Numbered from the stretch's first letter, positions 47,664-58,733 are shown. The stretch is DNA of 64,000 nt from Adiantum capillus-veneris (GCA_014529385.2 CM043970.1:63594996-63658995), one strand, 5' to 3'. Numbers and translations: made by a program. Notes: generated from the letters alone by a model not told the origin.

Positions 47664-47675
47664 GCTCTGATACCA
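47664..47675 (-). promoter_or_regulatory. Primer-binding site of the gypsy element
   Basis: The minus strand reads TGGTATCAGAGC, an exact match to the initiator-Met tRNA complement used by many plant LTR elements, one base from the LTR end. Confidence 0.92.
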
Positions 47676-47676
47676 A

Positions 47677-49226
47677 TGTAATGGAAATGGACTATGAACA
47701 TTGAGAATAACAGAATTAAGAAAACTGTAGTGAGCATTTTTATGAGAATACTTTGAGAAAATAGAGGGTGAACTTGATTAGAAGTAGCAACATAACCATT
47801 ATACGTAATTAACTTGGCATGAACAATACTCTGAGAGAGAATTAGAGAACTTGACAACAATTGAGGACCGGATTTATGTGGAGCCAGTCCCCCCTCCCAA
47901 AGGCTTTTGTATTATAGCTTCTCCCATAAAGAGAGACTTGGTACAATACAATCTTTGTGTTCCTTGAGACCTTGATGGTGCAATGAAGATAGAGAGATTC
48001 ATGCACCACATTATACCCATAACCTAGCTAAATGAAAGCATTAACTTGTCCTTGGCCTCAGTCCCAAGACCTCAAACACCTTCAAAGTGGAGAGATCTAG
48101 CAAGGAATGAGGGTAGGGAAGAGGAAGAAGAAGTATTCTTACAAGAAAGACATAGACTCCTCACTTGATAATACTCTTGTTGCTTAGCATAGCATAATAG
48201 TATAGTAATGGAGATGAAGAAGATGGAAAGCTTGCACTTTGGAGCATGGCTCTTGGTTGGATTTGCATTCCATAGCCAAGAGTTGTTGGTGTAAGCTCTC
48301 AACCTCTCAAGCTTGGAGAAGGAGATGGAGTCTTTCTCAACACACAATGAGAATGAGTGTGTATGTGAGTGCATGAGAGAGGGTATATGGGCAAGCACAC
48401 CCTCTCCTTGCTTCAGTCGACCCCCTCTTTTAACTCTTCCTTGATGGTGATTGGACCTCCTCAAGCCTGGCCAATCACATGATTTGTGCATATCAAGCAA
48501 CAAGGGTAGCATTAAGACAAGTGTCCTTCATAACCCTTTGAGAGAGAGTTCTTGAATAATGCTTGAAAATTTATTTAAAAAACTAAAATCTTATTGGACC
48601 CCTTTAGAGGCCAACCAATAGACTTTAGGCACTACATGAGGGCAGCATGTGTAGGTGCTTGACATGTGTCCTTGTTGCCTCTTAGGTATTAGGCTTGCCT
48701 AGAGTGAGTGAGTGTGTTCTCTCTCATGCCCCTAGCTTTAGGGCTCGCCCGCCCTTCTTGTAGGGATCATGGTTGACTTGCACACCTCAAGCATGACAAG
48801 CACCTCAACCACCTTCGTCATCAAGCATGCCAAGCACTCAAGCACCTTGGCCATCAAGCATGACGAGCACCTCAAGAACCTTAGTCAGCTCAAGCACGAC
48901 AAGCACCTCAAGCACCTTAGTCAGCTCAAGCACCTCAATCACAAGTCTAGCTTGTCTAAGGTTTAAAATACCCTAAGGTCCTAGGTGTAAGGACTTTTAA
49001 CACTAACTTTTGGAGGTCTTTAATGAAGCTAACCCTAAGGTCTTTCAAGCTCCATTAGCTAGCATTGCTCTTTAGCAAACCATCTCTCATTTGGACCCAT
49101 TGACTTTGGTAGATCCATAAGCACATGTCTATATTCTAACTCTTGTTCCCGTTTATTCTCCCACATTAAATGGTCAGTTTAATATGAGAAAATCATTTGG
49201 ATAGTTAGATATTAGATTTTATGACA
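47677..49226 (-). repeat. 5' LTR of the gypsy element (1,550 bp)
   Basis: In plus orientation it starts TGTAATGGAAATGG and ends TTTTATGACA. It is the uninterrupted counterpart of 32503-33692 plus 41676-42240. A CAAGCACCTCAAGCACCTTAGTCA minisatellite lies at about 48780-48945. Confidence 0.92.
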
Positions 49227-49860
49227 TTCAGTGTGACTTGCGAGCATATTTATGAAAGATCCTACCAAGAAGCATTAGGAGGTAGTGAAGGGTGTGATGA
49301 GATACTTAAATGGTACAAAAGGGTTGTGCATTTGCTTTGGAGGCAAAGGAATATGCGTAGCTAGCTAGACATATGAAGATTTTGTATCAAATGTGAACAA
49401 TAGAGGTCTAAAACAAGTTATGTTTTTACATTCACTGGTGGTGCAATTTCATGGCGATCTTGTCTGCAAGTTTATATGTTTCTGTTACCATAGAAGCAAG
49501 TTATGTTGCAACATCAAATGATAGCATATGGATTATTGGTCTAATGGAATCAATGTAGAGCTTCCAATTTTGCATTGTGATAATCAGAGTACTATCCGAT
49601 TAGCATGGAATCTAGTGTTTCATGCAAAGAGAAAGCGTAATGATGTGATGTATCACTTCATTCGTGGGGTGCTTGAGGACAAGTGCACAAAGCCTGTCAA
49701 GATTCACACAATGATAACCCTACTAATCTACTAACCAAAGGTCTACCTTCTGAGAAGTTTGCGCAATGTGAGTGCTTATAACCATTGGGGAGAGATATAG
49801 ACTCTACATACCTTGTAGTATATATGTCCATAGCTTACTTAAAGGCACATTGGTCTTTGA
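49227..49860 (+). pseudogene. Ty1/copia RNase H and 3' end, downstream of the gypsy insertion
   Basis: Copia similarity resumes right after the LTR: RYLNGTKGLCICFGG near 49295, SYVFTFTGGAISWRS near 49415, LHCDNQSTIRLAWN near 49575, then VFHAKRKRNDVMYHFIRGVL and LLTKGLPSEKFAQC-like ends. The order equals the RNase H and C-terminal pol of plant copia elements and continues the RT at 31.8-32.5 kb. Frameshifts are present. The text after 49790 may be the 3' leader of its LTR. Confidence 0.82.
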
Positions 49861-50066
49861 GTGGAAGCTTTTTGGGGTTAAAGGGCCACTTTGTAGACAT
49901 TAATAAACATTTCATTTCATTTCATTTTTGCCCAACTGATTGTGTCCGATCACCCAAATCATAACCTTAACCAACCAATCTTTTCTTATCACATAATGGA
50001 AAGCAATAAGCCCCATTGCAGACCTCTAGATTGCTGCAAGAGCTCCACCACACGTAGTAACCCTTG

Positions 50067-50128
<62 letters not shown>

Positions 50129-50222
50129 CCCCCATCCATGCATGGACACTACATCCTTCAAGAGCCAATGTAGGAAATCTTGCCAAGTGTCACTGCGTTT
50201 ACTGAAATCATTGTCATTGCAT

Positions 50223-50262
<40 letters not shown>

Positions 50263-50724
50263 GTGTTGAATCTCCTGTGACTTGTGGTTTAGCTACCCCT
50301 AGCTAGCTGCTTAGTTCACGCCTACCAGCTTAAGATCCCATAGTACTTTATTTTATCAGTTTATCATTTTTTCATTTCATTTTGTTACTCTGACTTTGTA
50401 TCGATTCACCACATGGTAACGCTCTGGTCTCATAGGTCATTTTGGCCTTTTGAAGACGTTAATATAACATTTCATTTCATTTCATTTCTCTCTCTCTCTC
50501 TCTCTCCCTCTCCCCGTTTTTCACACATGAAGGCTACCTATGGTTCCCTTTCTCTCCTTCTCTATCTTAGAGGTGTAGTTCACTCGAGCATCTGTTGATA
50601 CATGTTCAATCGAAATGTCTTATTTCTTATATGGATAACATGTAGGCTGCTTGATTGCTTCACCCCTTCTTTGTGAGACATTACATGCGAGACTGATTCC
50701 TTCCCTATAATTGTACTTTTTAGG
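49861..50724. other. Microsatellite-rich spacer
   Basis: It contains (TC)n at 50071-50126, 50226-50261 and 50488-50512, and two similar ACATTTCATTTCATTTCATTT tails (near 49906 and 50468), each preceded by GACRTTAATA. No gene is visible. Confidence 0.8.
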
Positions 50725-50968
50725 CTCGCGAGGTCACTATGTATAAATTTTCTATATCGCGTACGTTCAAGGGTTATTTTTAAAACCCCTTATCTGTGAA
50801 TTTTTCACAAATAAAATACATCCTTTTCCTATTCATTCTAGAAATGTTTTTTCCAATTCCATTTTATGGTACCTTGTGTATGTGAAAATGTAAAAAAAAA
50901 TAAAATTTAATAATCCCTTTTGTTGCACTCACGTGATAGTAACATAACTATTAAGTGAACCCCCTTAG
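50725..50968. mobile_element. hAT-type MITE (244 bp), copy 2
   Basis: Same length as, and inverse orientation to, the copy at 14920-15163. It starts CTCGCGAGGTCACTATG and ends GTGAACCCCCTTAG, and is flanked by the perfect 8-bp duplication TTTTTAGG (50717-50724 and 50969-50976). Confidence 0.92.
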
Positions 50969-50976
50969 TTTTTAGG

Positions 50977-51051
50977 GAAAAAAAATAATTTAAAAACCCC
51001 TTTTGTTGCACTCACGTGATAGTAACACAATTATTAAGTGAACCCCCTGAG
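50977..51051. mobile_element. Partial MITE copy adjacent to copy 2
   Basis: It matches the last 75 bp or so of the MITE (TTTTGTTGCACTCACGTGAT to GTGAACCCCCTGAG) and is followed by a third TTTTTAGG (51052-51059). It probably arose by duplication of one MITE end together with the flank. Confidence 0.85.
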
Positions 51052-51059
51052 TTTTTAGG

Positions 51060-52063
51060 GCTCCCACCTCTTGAAAGAATTGAAATCTCTTATAGTTTTT
51101 TCTTAGCTAGTGGTCACATCCTTTTAAATAGAAACTTACAAATGCATTTTTAAAGCTCACCATATTGAGTATGCCCACTTTCTTATGTTGAATGAAGCCT
51201 TGCTGCACTCTCCCTCTTACAATCATAGCATTTAAAGATTGACAAAATTGCAAAGACAAGCAAGAACATTGTTTTTTCTTTATAGACTTATGCAAAAACT
51301 ACCTAAAAGTAAAATCCATTTTGCAATCCTTATTTCTCTAGCCAAACTAGGTATACCTAATGGCTTTAAAATAAATATGTTCACTACTTACATTGAGTGA
51401 AAGGACCTCTAAACAGAAGAAACCGCTAAAGGAAAATTAAGCAAATAAAAACACAAATGTAGTAATGTGCAATGGACCATCTATAAACAAAAAAAGTCTT
51501 TTGACTTTTCATTTCCAAAATTCACCCTTCATTTATGTCCTTTCGATGTTTTGAAAGGTTTTGTAAGTTTTCGAGAGTGGGGAGACGTAATAGGTTAAAA
51601 ACCAAGATTTATGCTAAAATCTAAATTATTAACGAAGATTTATACCTATGATGCTCAAATTTTGATGTTGCAAAGCAAGGTCCAATGGAATTATATTGAA
51701 ATAAAATTAGAATACATTTCACAGTACATGGTAGGTTTAGACAAATAAGCAAGTAGAATTTGTTACGAGTTGGATAAAGTGACCTAGCCAACTGCTTATT
51801 GCATTACACGAGTCTCAAAAATTGACACTCCTAGTAGCCGACAAAGCCAATGAGCTTTTTGATGGAGGAGTTGGAGACCTGACATACAACATGACACATA
51901 TAATTATAGATTTTAGAGTTGGGGGGGGGAGCTTTCATGTTCGTGGGAACAATACTAAGATACTTGTCCGTCCCCCGAGAGAGAGAGAGAGGGAGGGAGG
52001 GAGGGAGGGAGGGAGGAACAATCCCAAAGATCAATTGACGGGGATTAAACTCGAGACGTGTTC

Positions 52064-52099
<36 letters not shown>

Positions 52100-52857
52100 C
52101 TTTTTTAAGTAAGCAAGAGCTTACTTAAAGCAAGAGCTTAGTGAAGCCTCACTAAGCAAGACCTTAGAGAAGCCTCGTAAGCTAAGCTTGCCATCGTCGA
52201 GCCTCACCCATTCGTGAAGAAAGGTGCTCGCGGGAACTGTCTCCAGGACGCACATTTCCTGCCATACACCCACTTACAAGTAAGAAAACTCCTTTTTTCT
52301 GGTCTTTGGCTTTAAATGCAGAAGCATTCATTTTACCATAAAGACAGAAACAAATTGCGAGTTTTAAACACCATGGATTAGTTCTGGATCTTCCATTCAC
52401 TCGTGCTTTTGATACCTACACACACAACTAACTACAATACTTTTTGCATGCATACACACATTATCACATTCTGCCGCAAAGGCAGAGCAATGTGCATCTG
52501 ATTGTCGTAGATAGTAGGTTTTGGGCGGCTTTATTTCCGTTTTGTTCAGTTACACCATGAATCAGTTTTTGGGTGTAATAGAGAAGGGTTCACCAAGCTT
52601 ACAACAAGTTCAGCTACACATTTGCCATTACATGCAGAGCTGCTTGTGGTACCTACTAAAATGACATACACATTCATCGCCTAACCAATTGAGACTTACC
52701 CAGGCATACAGCCAATTGACATATACATTTTTTCAAAACAGGCTGGAGGAGTATGATGTTTCAACAAAGCCTTGACCCCTAGGAGCTCTCCATTCTTTAG
52801 TTGATTGTCTCAACAATCCAGTTTTAAAACACATAATGAAACACGTAACGGAAGTAC
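51060..52857. other. Spacer with GA microsatellites and a hairpin array, no gene
   Basis: It holds a GAGAGA/GGGA run at 51978-52015, (GA)n at 52065-52097 and three small hairpins at 52107-52181. No coding similarity was found. It may be intron or 3' flank of the kinase gene on the minus strand. Confidence 0.5.
52107..52181. repeat. Array of three short hairpins
   Basis: AAGTAAGC-aaga-GCTTACTT (52107-52126) and GCTTAGTGA-agcc-TCACTAAGC (52136-52157) are perfect stems. CTTAGAG-aagcc-TCGTAAG (52163-52181) is imperfect. Spacers are 5-10 bp. Confidence 0.85.
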
Positions 52858-53022
52858 CTTAGCCAATTCTTCGACTGATACGACACGGTTTCCCTTCTTG
52901 TCGAAATGCTCGTATGCTTTTTTCACAATGTCTTCCCAGTTATCCATAAGCTCTAGTTGGTGAATGTTCACAGCAGCAGCACAGAACTCATGGAAGTACA
53001 TCTTCGAAGTAAGGGCTTGCAT
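52858..53022 (-). CDS. Exon of a CDPK-related kinase (CRK), EF-hand region
   Basis: The 55-codon segment reads MQALTSKMYFHEFCAAAVN, IHQLELMDNWEDIVKKAYEH, then FDKKGNRVVSVEELAK. It matches the C-terminal EF-hand-like part of plant CDPK-related kinases (typical ALTxxxMDFEEFCAAAxSVxQLE...W). It is bounded by an intact acceptor (TTATTAG|ATG) and donor (AAG|GTACTT), has no stops, and keeps codon sense better than the surrounding sequence. Other exons of the gene were not found in 51-55 kb, so introns are long or this is an isolated gene fragment. CRKs phosphorylate Ser/Thr and are usually membrane-anchored by acylation. Confidence 0.8.
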
Positions 53023-55002
53023 CTAATAAGAACATCCCAGTTTAGTTCTGACTAGAGGAAGTGCTTGAAATTGAAGAGTTTTAGCAAACATCAGCCATAA
53101 TCAGATAGATGGAAATTCACACAGCAAAATGGTTCAAAATTTTGAACTTTGTTTATAAAAGTAATCACAGCAAACAGAAACTGAAGGCTGAGTACTCATT
53201 GTGGAAATTCATTTCGCAAGCAGCAGATTGTGAGAAAAGAAAGGTTCATCTATTCTGAGCTAGGACCGCATGCAGTTTCAGCTGAATAGCAAGGCTACTT
53301 TTGGAATGCCAACTAAAAATCTTGCGGCATGCAGGATTTCGGAGCTTAAAACTAAGCTTAGCTTATCTCAAAGCGAGTTGAAATGTTAAGAAGTCGGTCT
53401 TCTCTAGCGTGGAACTTTGATGAGGCAGAGATCAGTGCCAATTTACATGTCTTTCCTTCAATAGGAAAGATATTATCTATGCAGTGTATACAGTATTCCA
53501 TTTGGTTTTTTAATTCTTCTTATTTAGTGATCAGCTTGCCATTTTGAGCAACATGGATTGACGTTAAGAAAAACTTGTGAAAGTTGGATTAGCTTTGAGA
53601 TACCTAACTGACATAGTTCTGTTGTTTCTGGGATTTTGAAACCTTCTTAAAAACCCACCAGGTTTCCGAAACTTGAACCTAATTCTTGAACCAGTCAGTT
53701 TTCAGGCTTGTGATATGGGTGGGTTTTTGATGTTCCACATTGGAAGTGAATAGATCTCTCTGCAAGAGGCCAACTTTTCTTTTGGTGCGCATCCTTTTGT
53801 GGGCCTGAGAACAGATTTCAATACTTGCCATCTCTTCATGAGCAAATAAGTCATAGAGGTCACATTTGTCTTCATAATTTACTCTTGCATTGTAGTTTGT
53901 TTGTCGTAGTTGACCATATCATTGAAGACTTGGTAGTTTGTCATGCATGTTGTGCACACTTAGCAATGTGGTTTCTGGAAATTGCAAGAATAAATTTTAG
54001 ATTCGAGGTTTTAAAATTATTGATCTTGTGAATTGTGACATGTATACATAGTAGCTAAAATAGGCGTAGTTTATTTAAAGTACAATACTCCACGTTTTCA
54101 AACGTACTGGACGCACTATAGATAAAAAACCGTGGACCTTTTTGAAGGTCAGTACCAAGCCTTTAATTAAAAGGGGCTTTGAAAAAAAAGCTCTGTAAGT
54201 AAGGTGGGAGTCACATTGAGTTTTAAGTCTTTACACATTTCAATTTTCAATCAAGTTACGTGCAAAACTAGATCTTTAAGTGGGTTACCTATACTTATTA
54301 TCCGCAAGAAAATATACTTAAAAAAAAAAACTAATGTATATTATTTTGTCCACGAAAAATACGTCTAGTACATGTATTATATACCCCGTATTATATGTCC
54401 CATCGCGTACAGTAGTTGCTATGTATGTATAAATGATGACTTCTTACTTTACAAGGGACAATGCACACCCGTTTTATGTATTGATGAACTTGCCAAAAGA
54501 GAAAAAATTGCCTCTTGTATTTATTCTTCTAGGGTTACCAAGGAGGTTCTCACGCAATGGAAGTATGCAGTCCTCAAAATGGCTTCTTTGAAACTAGCAA
54601 GCCGCTTCAAGTATGTTTGTCTGGAAAGAATAGCTTCTATCCTTTATGCTCTTTGGTACTTCTATCATGGTCTTCTCATCGCTTATGTAGATAAGGAAGC
54701 ACAGTTTCATGCCATTTTTGCACAAGGGAAGAAATGTTCGCATGGTGAAGAGAAGCATGTGTGCGCCAAAATAGAATTCGGGCCACTCGACAAGTCATTG
54801 ACGACTTCATAAGTTGAAAGTGAATAGGAAACTGAACCATAAGCGGCATAGTGGACACATGACAGCAGGAGAGCAACCTGTTGGTCAACACACACTCCAA
54901 AAGGCTGATTCCCAGTTGGAGCCACCCAAAAGAGAGAGGGGAGAAAAGTCTTAGTGACTATGACGTATGTAGAAAGATAAGACCAACCTGACAAAGCTAT
55001 AA
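53023..55002. other. Unique-looking sequence without recognised gene
   Basis: This could be intron of the CRK gene on the minus strand or plain intergenic DNA. A plus-strand frame at 54372-54812 (146 codons) and a minus-strand frame at 55012-54707 show no known domain. Codon usage alone does not support them. Confidence 0.45.
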
Positions 55003-55086
55003 GTGAACTCAAGAGCTCGCTGCCGCTGCCTCCACCCCCTCCCTCTGCACACGTTTCCTGTAGCCCCTCTCCCTCGCTATTGCCCT

Positions 55087-55087
<1 letters not shown>

Positions 55088-55117
<30 letters not shown>

Positions 55118-55125
55118 AAAAAAAA
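55088..55125 (+). repeat. Poly-C tract followed by poly-A tract
   Basis: About 19 C directly followed by about 18 A, in the LINE leader. A second C run of about 23 nt lies at 55241-55263. Confidence 0.95.
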
Positions 55126-55359
55126 CCCGCTCTCGTGCTGCCCTGCCCTACACTCTGCGCAGCCAGCGAGCGCGCAGCCCGCCTCAGCCCTCCGCCCGCC
55201 CCTAGCTCTCCCGCCCGTCCGCCCCTTGTGTTCCCGCATACCCCCCCCCCCCCCCCCCCCCCCAAATCCTCTCTGTTAAGCTCGCAGGAGTTTGTCCCTG
55301 CAGCCTTCTGGGAGCTTCGCGTCATTTTCGCCTTCTTCGACTCAACAGTAGACACAGAA

Positions 55360-56152
55360 TGGCGGCTTCTGCTCCACCTTAGAGGGACTCCACTGAAGCC
55401 CCCTCGCCCGACACCGCGGAGTCGACCCTTCGACTTGCTTTTCGCCAGAAGAGCAAGTGAGCTTGATGGCCTAAGTGGAGCGCTTGCAAGCCACTTCGGT
55501 TATCTGTAAGATCATTGGCACTCGGGCCAGTCGGGGCGAGGTACGGGATTTACTACAGGCCCGTCTTCTCTCCGGTGTGGGCCAGATCACCGATGTCCAG
55601 ATCCTCGGGAGAGGGTACCACCAGGTCGAGTTCGAGTCTGCAGATATGACGACCAAGGTGATTTCGATGAGTCCACTCGGCATCAGAGCAGCTCGAGCTT
55701 ACTTCCGACATTGGCATCACGGTTTTGATCCTACTATAGACGTGCTCGAGGAGGAGGCAGACTTGCCGATTTCGGTCTATTTCCCAGGCTTGAGGCGAGA
55801 ATACCATCCCCTCCTACCTAGGATTGGTTCCATGTTTGGGACAGTTCTGGAGTCTCCACGCACGGTAGCTTCAGTTGTGGCCAAGGCCGCAGGTCTACCT
55901 ACTGTGCGGGTTCTCGTTCGTGACACGCACTCCCTCCCCAAGGTGGTACCGTTGCCTAGGGTGAGTGGGGGATGGATCAGACAAAGTGTCGAGTATTCAG
56001 GTCTCCCGAACCATTGTTTCATTTGCAGGCAGATGGGCCATATGGCAAAGGCCTGTCCTCGCAGGAGACCTCGACCACAGCGCATGCGTAGCCTCCCAAG
56101 ACTGAGCATGCCAAGCAGCCAGATACACAGGATGCATAGGCTGGTACATTGA
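55360..56152 (+). pseudogene. LINE ORF1 protein (DUF4283-like with CCHC zinc knuckle)
   Basis: The likely start is ATG at 55360 (MAASAPP), and the first part is interrupted by stops and one frameshift near 55470. The main open frame gives VERLQATSVICKIIG and RASRGEVRDLLQARL, then the DUF4283-like core, GLPTVRVLVRDT, and a zinc knuckle CFICRQMGHMAKACP near residue 185 of the frame, followed by a basic tail. This is the standard ORF1 layout of plant L1-type LINEs, an RNA-binding protein of the retrotransposition particle. A TGA ends the frame at 56152. Confidence 0.8.
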
Positions 56153-56349
56153 CAGAGACCAGTGAGCAGCCAGTTGATCGTCGGCAGCAGGTGCCTGGCC
56201 GCCCCCGTCAGGGGAGAGCTCGCCTCACTGCTCCTAGTGGCTGACCTTCTGCTGCTCAGCAGCACTGGGTTCCGACTGTTAACCGTCCACTTCAGTTCCT
56301 CCACCATCGCCTCCTCCTCCCTCAGCCGCTGCCGCCCTGCCTCCCCCAC

Positions 56350-56380
<31 letters not shown>

Positions 56381-57150
56381 CCCCCCACCTTCGCCTCCCG
56401 CTCCTCCTCTCTCCCCGATGGGACCCACAGCCTCGTCTCTTGATCCTTCCGCCACTCCTCCTAAGACGCAGGGTACTGGACACGCCTCTGCCGCGAGGCG
56501 TTCTCTTGGTAGTGCTTTCGCTAGAGCTGTGTGGCTCGAGAGGGACAACCCCACCTGAGGCCGCCTTTTTTGGTGCTCACTTCTCCCTATGCAGCGATCC
56601 CTAGAGGTTTGACCAACTTCGACATTCGCAGACGTTGGGACTTCTTCGACTGCATCTTCACTCGGTTTCTGGGTGACTCCTCTCCCGACTTGGAGGAGGC
56701 CAGCTTTCGAGTCTACGTCCTCTTTCTTGCAGCTAGAGGCAGTGAAGCCTTGGACACATCGGTGGGTTTCTCCTTTCCGTTGTGTGGTAGGGAACTCACA
56801 GAGTGGACCCGCACACAGTCCTTGACTAGCTCCAGACCCAGGCTACTGAGTTCTCACACCACAGGGGACTTAGCAATGACAGATCTGGTGCTGACACTTT
56901 GCCTCTTGCCAAGTTCAATGTGACACCTCCAGATGCAGCCCATTGTTGCAGGCATATTGTGGTGCGTTTGTTTGGTGACACTCAGTGCCCTCCGTGTTAT
57001 GTTTTTGTGCATGAGGATTCTTGGATAGAGGATGTAGCCCTTCGGGCTACACGCTCGGCTTGGGCCTGGGCGGGACAGTCACTTCTTGCGCGCTTGTCTA
57101 GAGGTCGTTCGGATGCGGATTACTCCCCATCTAAACGGCCTCAAAGATAG
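56153..57150 (+). pseudogene. LINE ORF1 C-terminal region, Pro-rich, frame-broken
   Basis: A Ser/Pro-rich stretch includes a polyproline segment encoded by a C run of about 27 nt (56361-56387), and is followed by blocks in changing frames (56531-56923 and 56899-57150). The last block ends in a basic, Ser-rich SKRPQR just 45 bp before the ORF2 start. C-tract length changes alone would shift the frame. Confidence 0.55.
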
Positions 57151-57195
57151 CGAGGTTGGCTGCTGTGGCAACATCTGTTTTCTCTCATTGACTCC

Positions 57196-57265
57196 ATGAG
57201 GATCATCTCATGGAATGTGCAGGGATTACGAGGGCCCCAGTTTCAGCGTCAGAGGGGTCTGCTGT
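57196..57265 (+). pseudogene. Start of LINE ORF2 (AP endonuclease), truncated
   Basis: MRIISWNVQGLRGPQ is the conserved opening of plant LINE ORF2 endonucleases (M-x-I-x-SWNxxGL). No further endonuclease or RT similarity follows. Confidence 0.75.
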
Positions 57266-57269
57266 CACC

Positions 57270-58715
57270 AGCGTGTGACTACTATCTATCCTTTTTGTTG
57301 ATTTCTTTCTTATTATTTATTCATTTTCACTTTTTGAAAACACCCCTCTGGAAATCTAACTGCCCTGCATTGCATAGCTAGTGTGGAACTGTTCAGAGGG
57401 AGTCCAGGCCCGAGGGCAAGAGAGCACTAAGGTTGACAAGGAGTATGGTTAGCCAAAGTGGGGTCATTGACTAGCCAAAGTGGAATCCTTTGCTACAGAG
57501 GCTACATTTCAGTTCTGGGTGTGGCTGCAGTGTACAAAGGGGGTCAGATGACCTAGAAAGATACAATGGCAGCATCTCCTAAAATTTAGTGAACTGCTAT
57601 TTTGGGACTTGAAAATGTGTTCGCGTCATTATCTCCGGAATGACAAGGGGAACATTTTATTACTCTGCCGTGAAGTCAACTGGGCAACCGGTCGGGAGAT
57701 TTTTAGGAGGCAACCCCGAAACAGGAAATGGCCTGTAAATGTGCCAAGTGGCACATTTCTGTGCACTTTCCTCATGCATGAAGAAGTGGCGCTGATTTTA
57801 GAGAAGAGAGGCTCATTTTCAAGCTTCTGTCAAGGTTGAGAGCTATGGAGTGCTTCCTTTCTCTCTGATGTACAGTGTGGGGCCAGGAGTGATGCCCTGC
57901 ACACTACGCACTGCTCTCTCTCCCCTATGGCAATATGTTATGCCCCTCTAGTGGGCTTTTCAATTGATCAATGTACAGTTGTGTGGGTTCATGCGCGATT
58001 GCCGAGGCAAGAGCCTCTTGCACAGGTACTGGATTAGCTAGCGGCTAATCCCCTGTAGGTACAGGTGATTCGGAGAGGTTTCACGTGCGAAATCTCGTCC
58101 GATTCAAAGGGCAAGTAGCCCTACAGGTGCGGGAGCTCGAGGACTTGCTACGGATGCGACCGGCACGCAAAACGGAGCCCAAAACTGTGAATTACAGCCT
58201 GCTGTGTATTTTTTGCAGGTTTAGGGTTTTGGCCCTAAACGGACCCTAATACCCCCAAGAGGTTTGGGGACGCGAGGGGACCGTTGTACAAGTGATCTGG
58301 CGCATTTTCGGGGCAGAAAACAGAGAATTCAGCGTGCTGCAGATTCTCGCCAGTTTTTGCAGAAAGTCATCCAATGCGTGGGAATACTGACTGTGAAGGG
58401 TCCTAGTACAGTTATGTTGCCGAAATCAGGCCAAAACAGTTGAAATTCAGCCAAGATTGTGCGGGGCAGCTTGTAGGGAACCACAGCGTTTACTCTCTCT
58501 TTTAAAGAATAAAGAAATACCTAAAGGTGCGCCTGTTTAGGGGCCAATCTGGTGTCGGTCTTCTCATACAGGTGCAACTAGCAGCCTGTATCCCTTTCCC
58601 CTTTTGTTGTGTCTTGAAAGTACAGGTAAAGTGGGCGACAAATTAAATGGGTGAAAGCAAATAAGGTTTAAGTCTAAGGTCTACCGCCCTTTTTGGATTT
58701 TACAGGCCGGTTTCA
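57270..58715 (+). repeat. 5' LTR of the third gypsy element (start uncertain)
   Basis: The 3' end is well fixed: CCGGTTTCA at 58715 directly abuts the PBS. The start is inferred from loss of LINE similarity near 57265, so the LTR would be up to about 1.45 kb. The matching 3' LTR lies outside the window, so the start cannot be confirmed. No open frame of note occurs inside. Confidence 0.5.
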
Positions 58716-58733
58716 TGGTTCCATCGCTGGGAT
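58716..58733 (+). promoter_or_regulatory. Primer-binding site of the third gypsy element
   Basis: TGGTTCCATCGCTGGGAT directly follows the LTR end. It resembles the TGGCGCCGTTGCCGGGGA-type PBS seen in several plant gypsy elements more than the initiator-Met PBS of the other copies. Confidence 0.65.

Larger units (their letters stand above)
32503..49226 (-). mobile_element. Chromodomain-type Ty3/gypsy LTR retrotransposon inserted in copia, itself interrupted
   Basis: The boundaries come from TG...CA LTR ends and from copia homology on both sides. The flanks TTCAT (32498-32502) and TTCAG (49227-49231) form a 5-bp target duplication with one mismatch. The minus-strand order is 5' LTR, PBS, gag, protease, RT, RNase H, integrase, chromodomain-like tail, PPT, 3' LTR. 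Removing the insertion in the 3' LTR leaves about 8.7 kb. All domains carry stops or frameshifts. The family matches the fragment at 1-719 and is related to the element at 57.3-64 kb. Confidence 0.88.
55003..57265 (+). mobile_element. L1-type LINE, 5' part (ORF1 and start of ORF2)
   Basis: A GC-rich leader with two long C runs is followed by ORF1 with a zinc knuckle and a Pro-rich region, then by the first codons of ORF2. Similarity to the endonuclease is lost after about 57260, where the next LTR element appears to begin. Retention of the 5' end with loss of the 3' end is the reverse of normal LINE truncation and points to later interruption. Confidence 0.75.

Noticed and set aside
54372-54812. 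146-codon plus-strand frame as a gene
   Set aside because: No recognisable domain, and the opposite strand is open as well; kept only as unassigned sequence.
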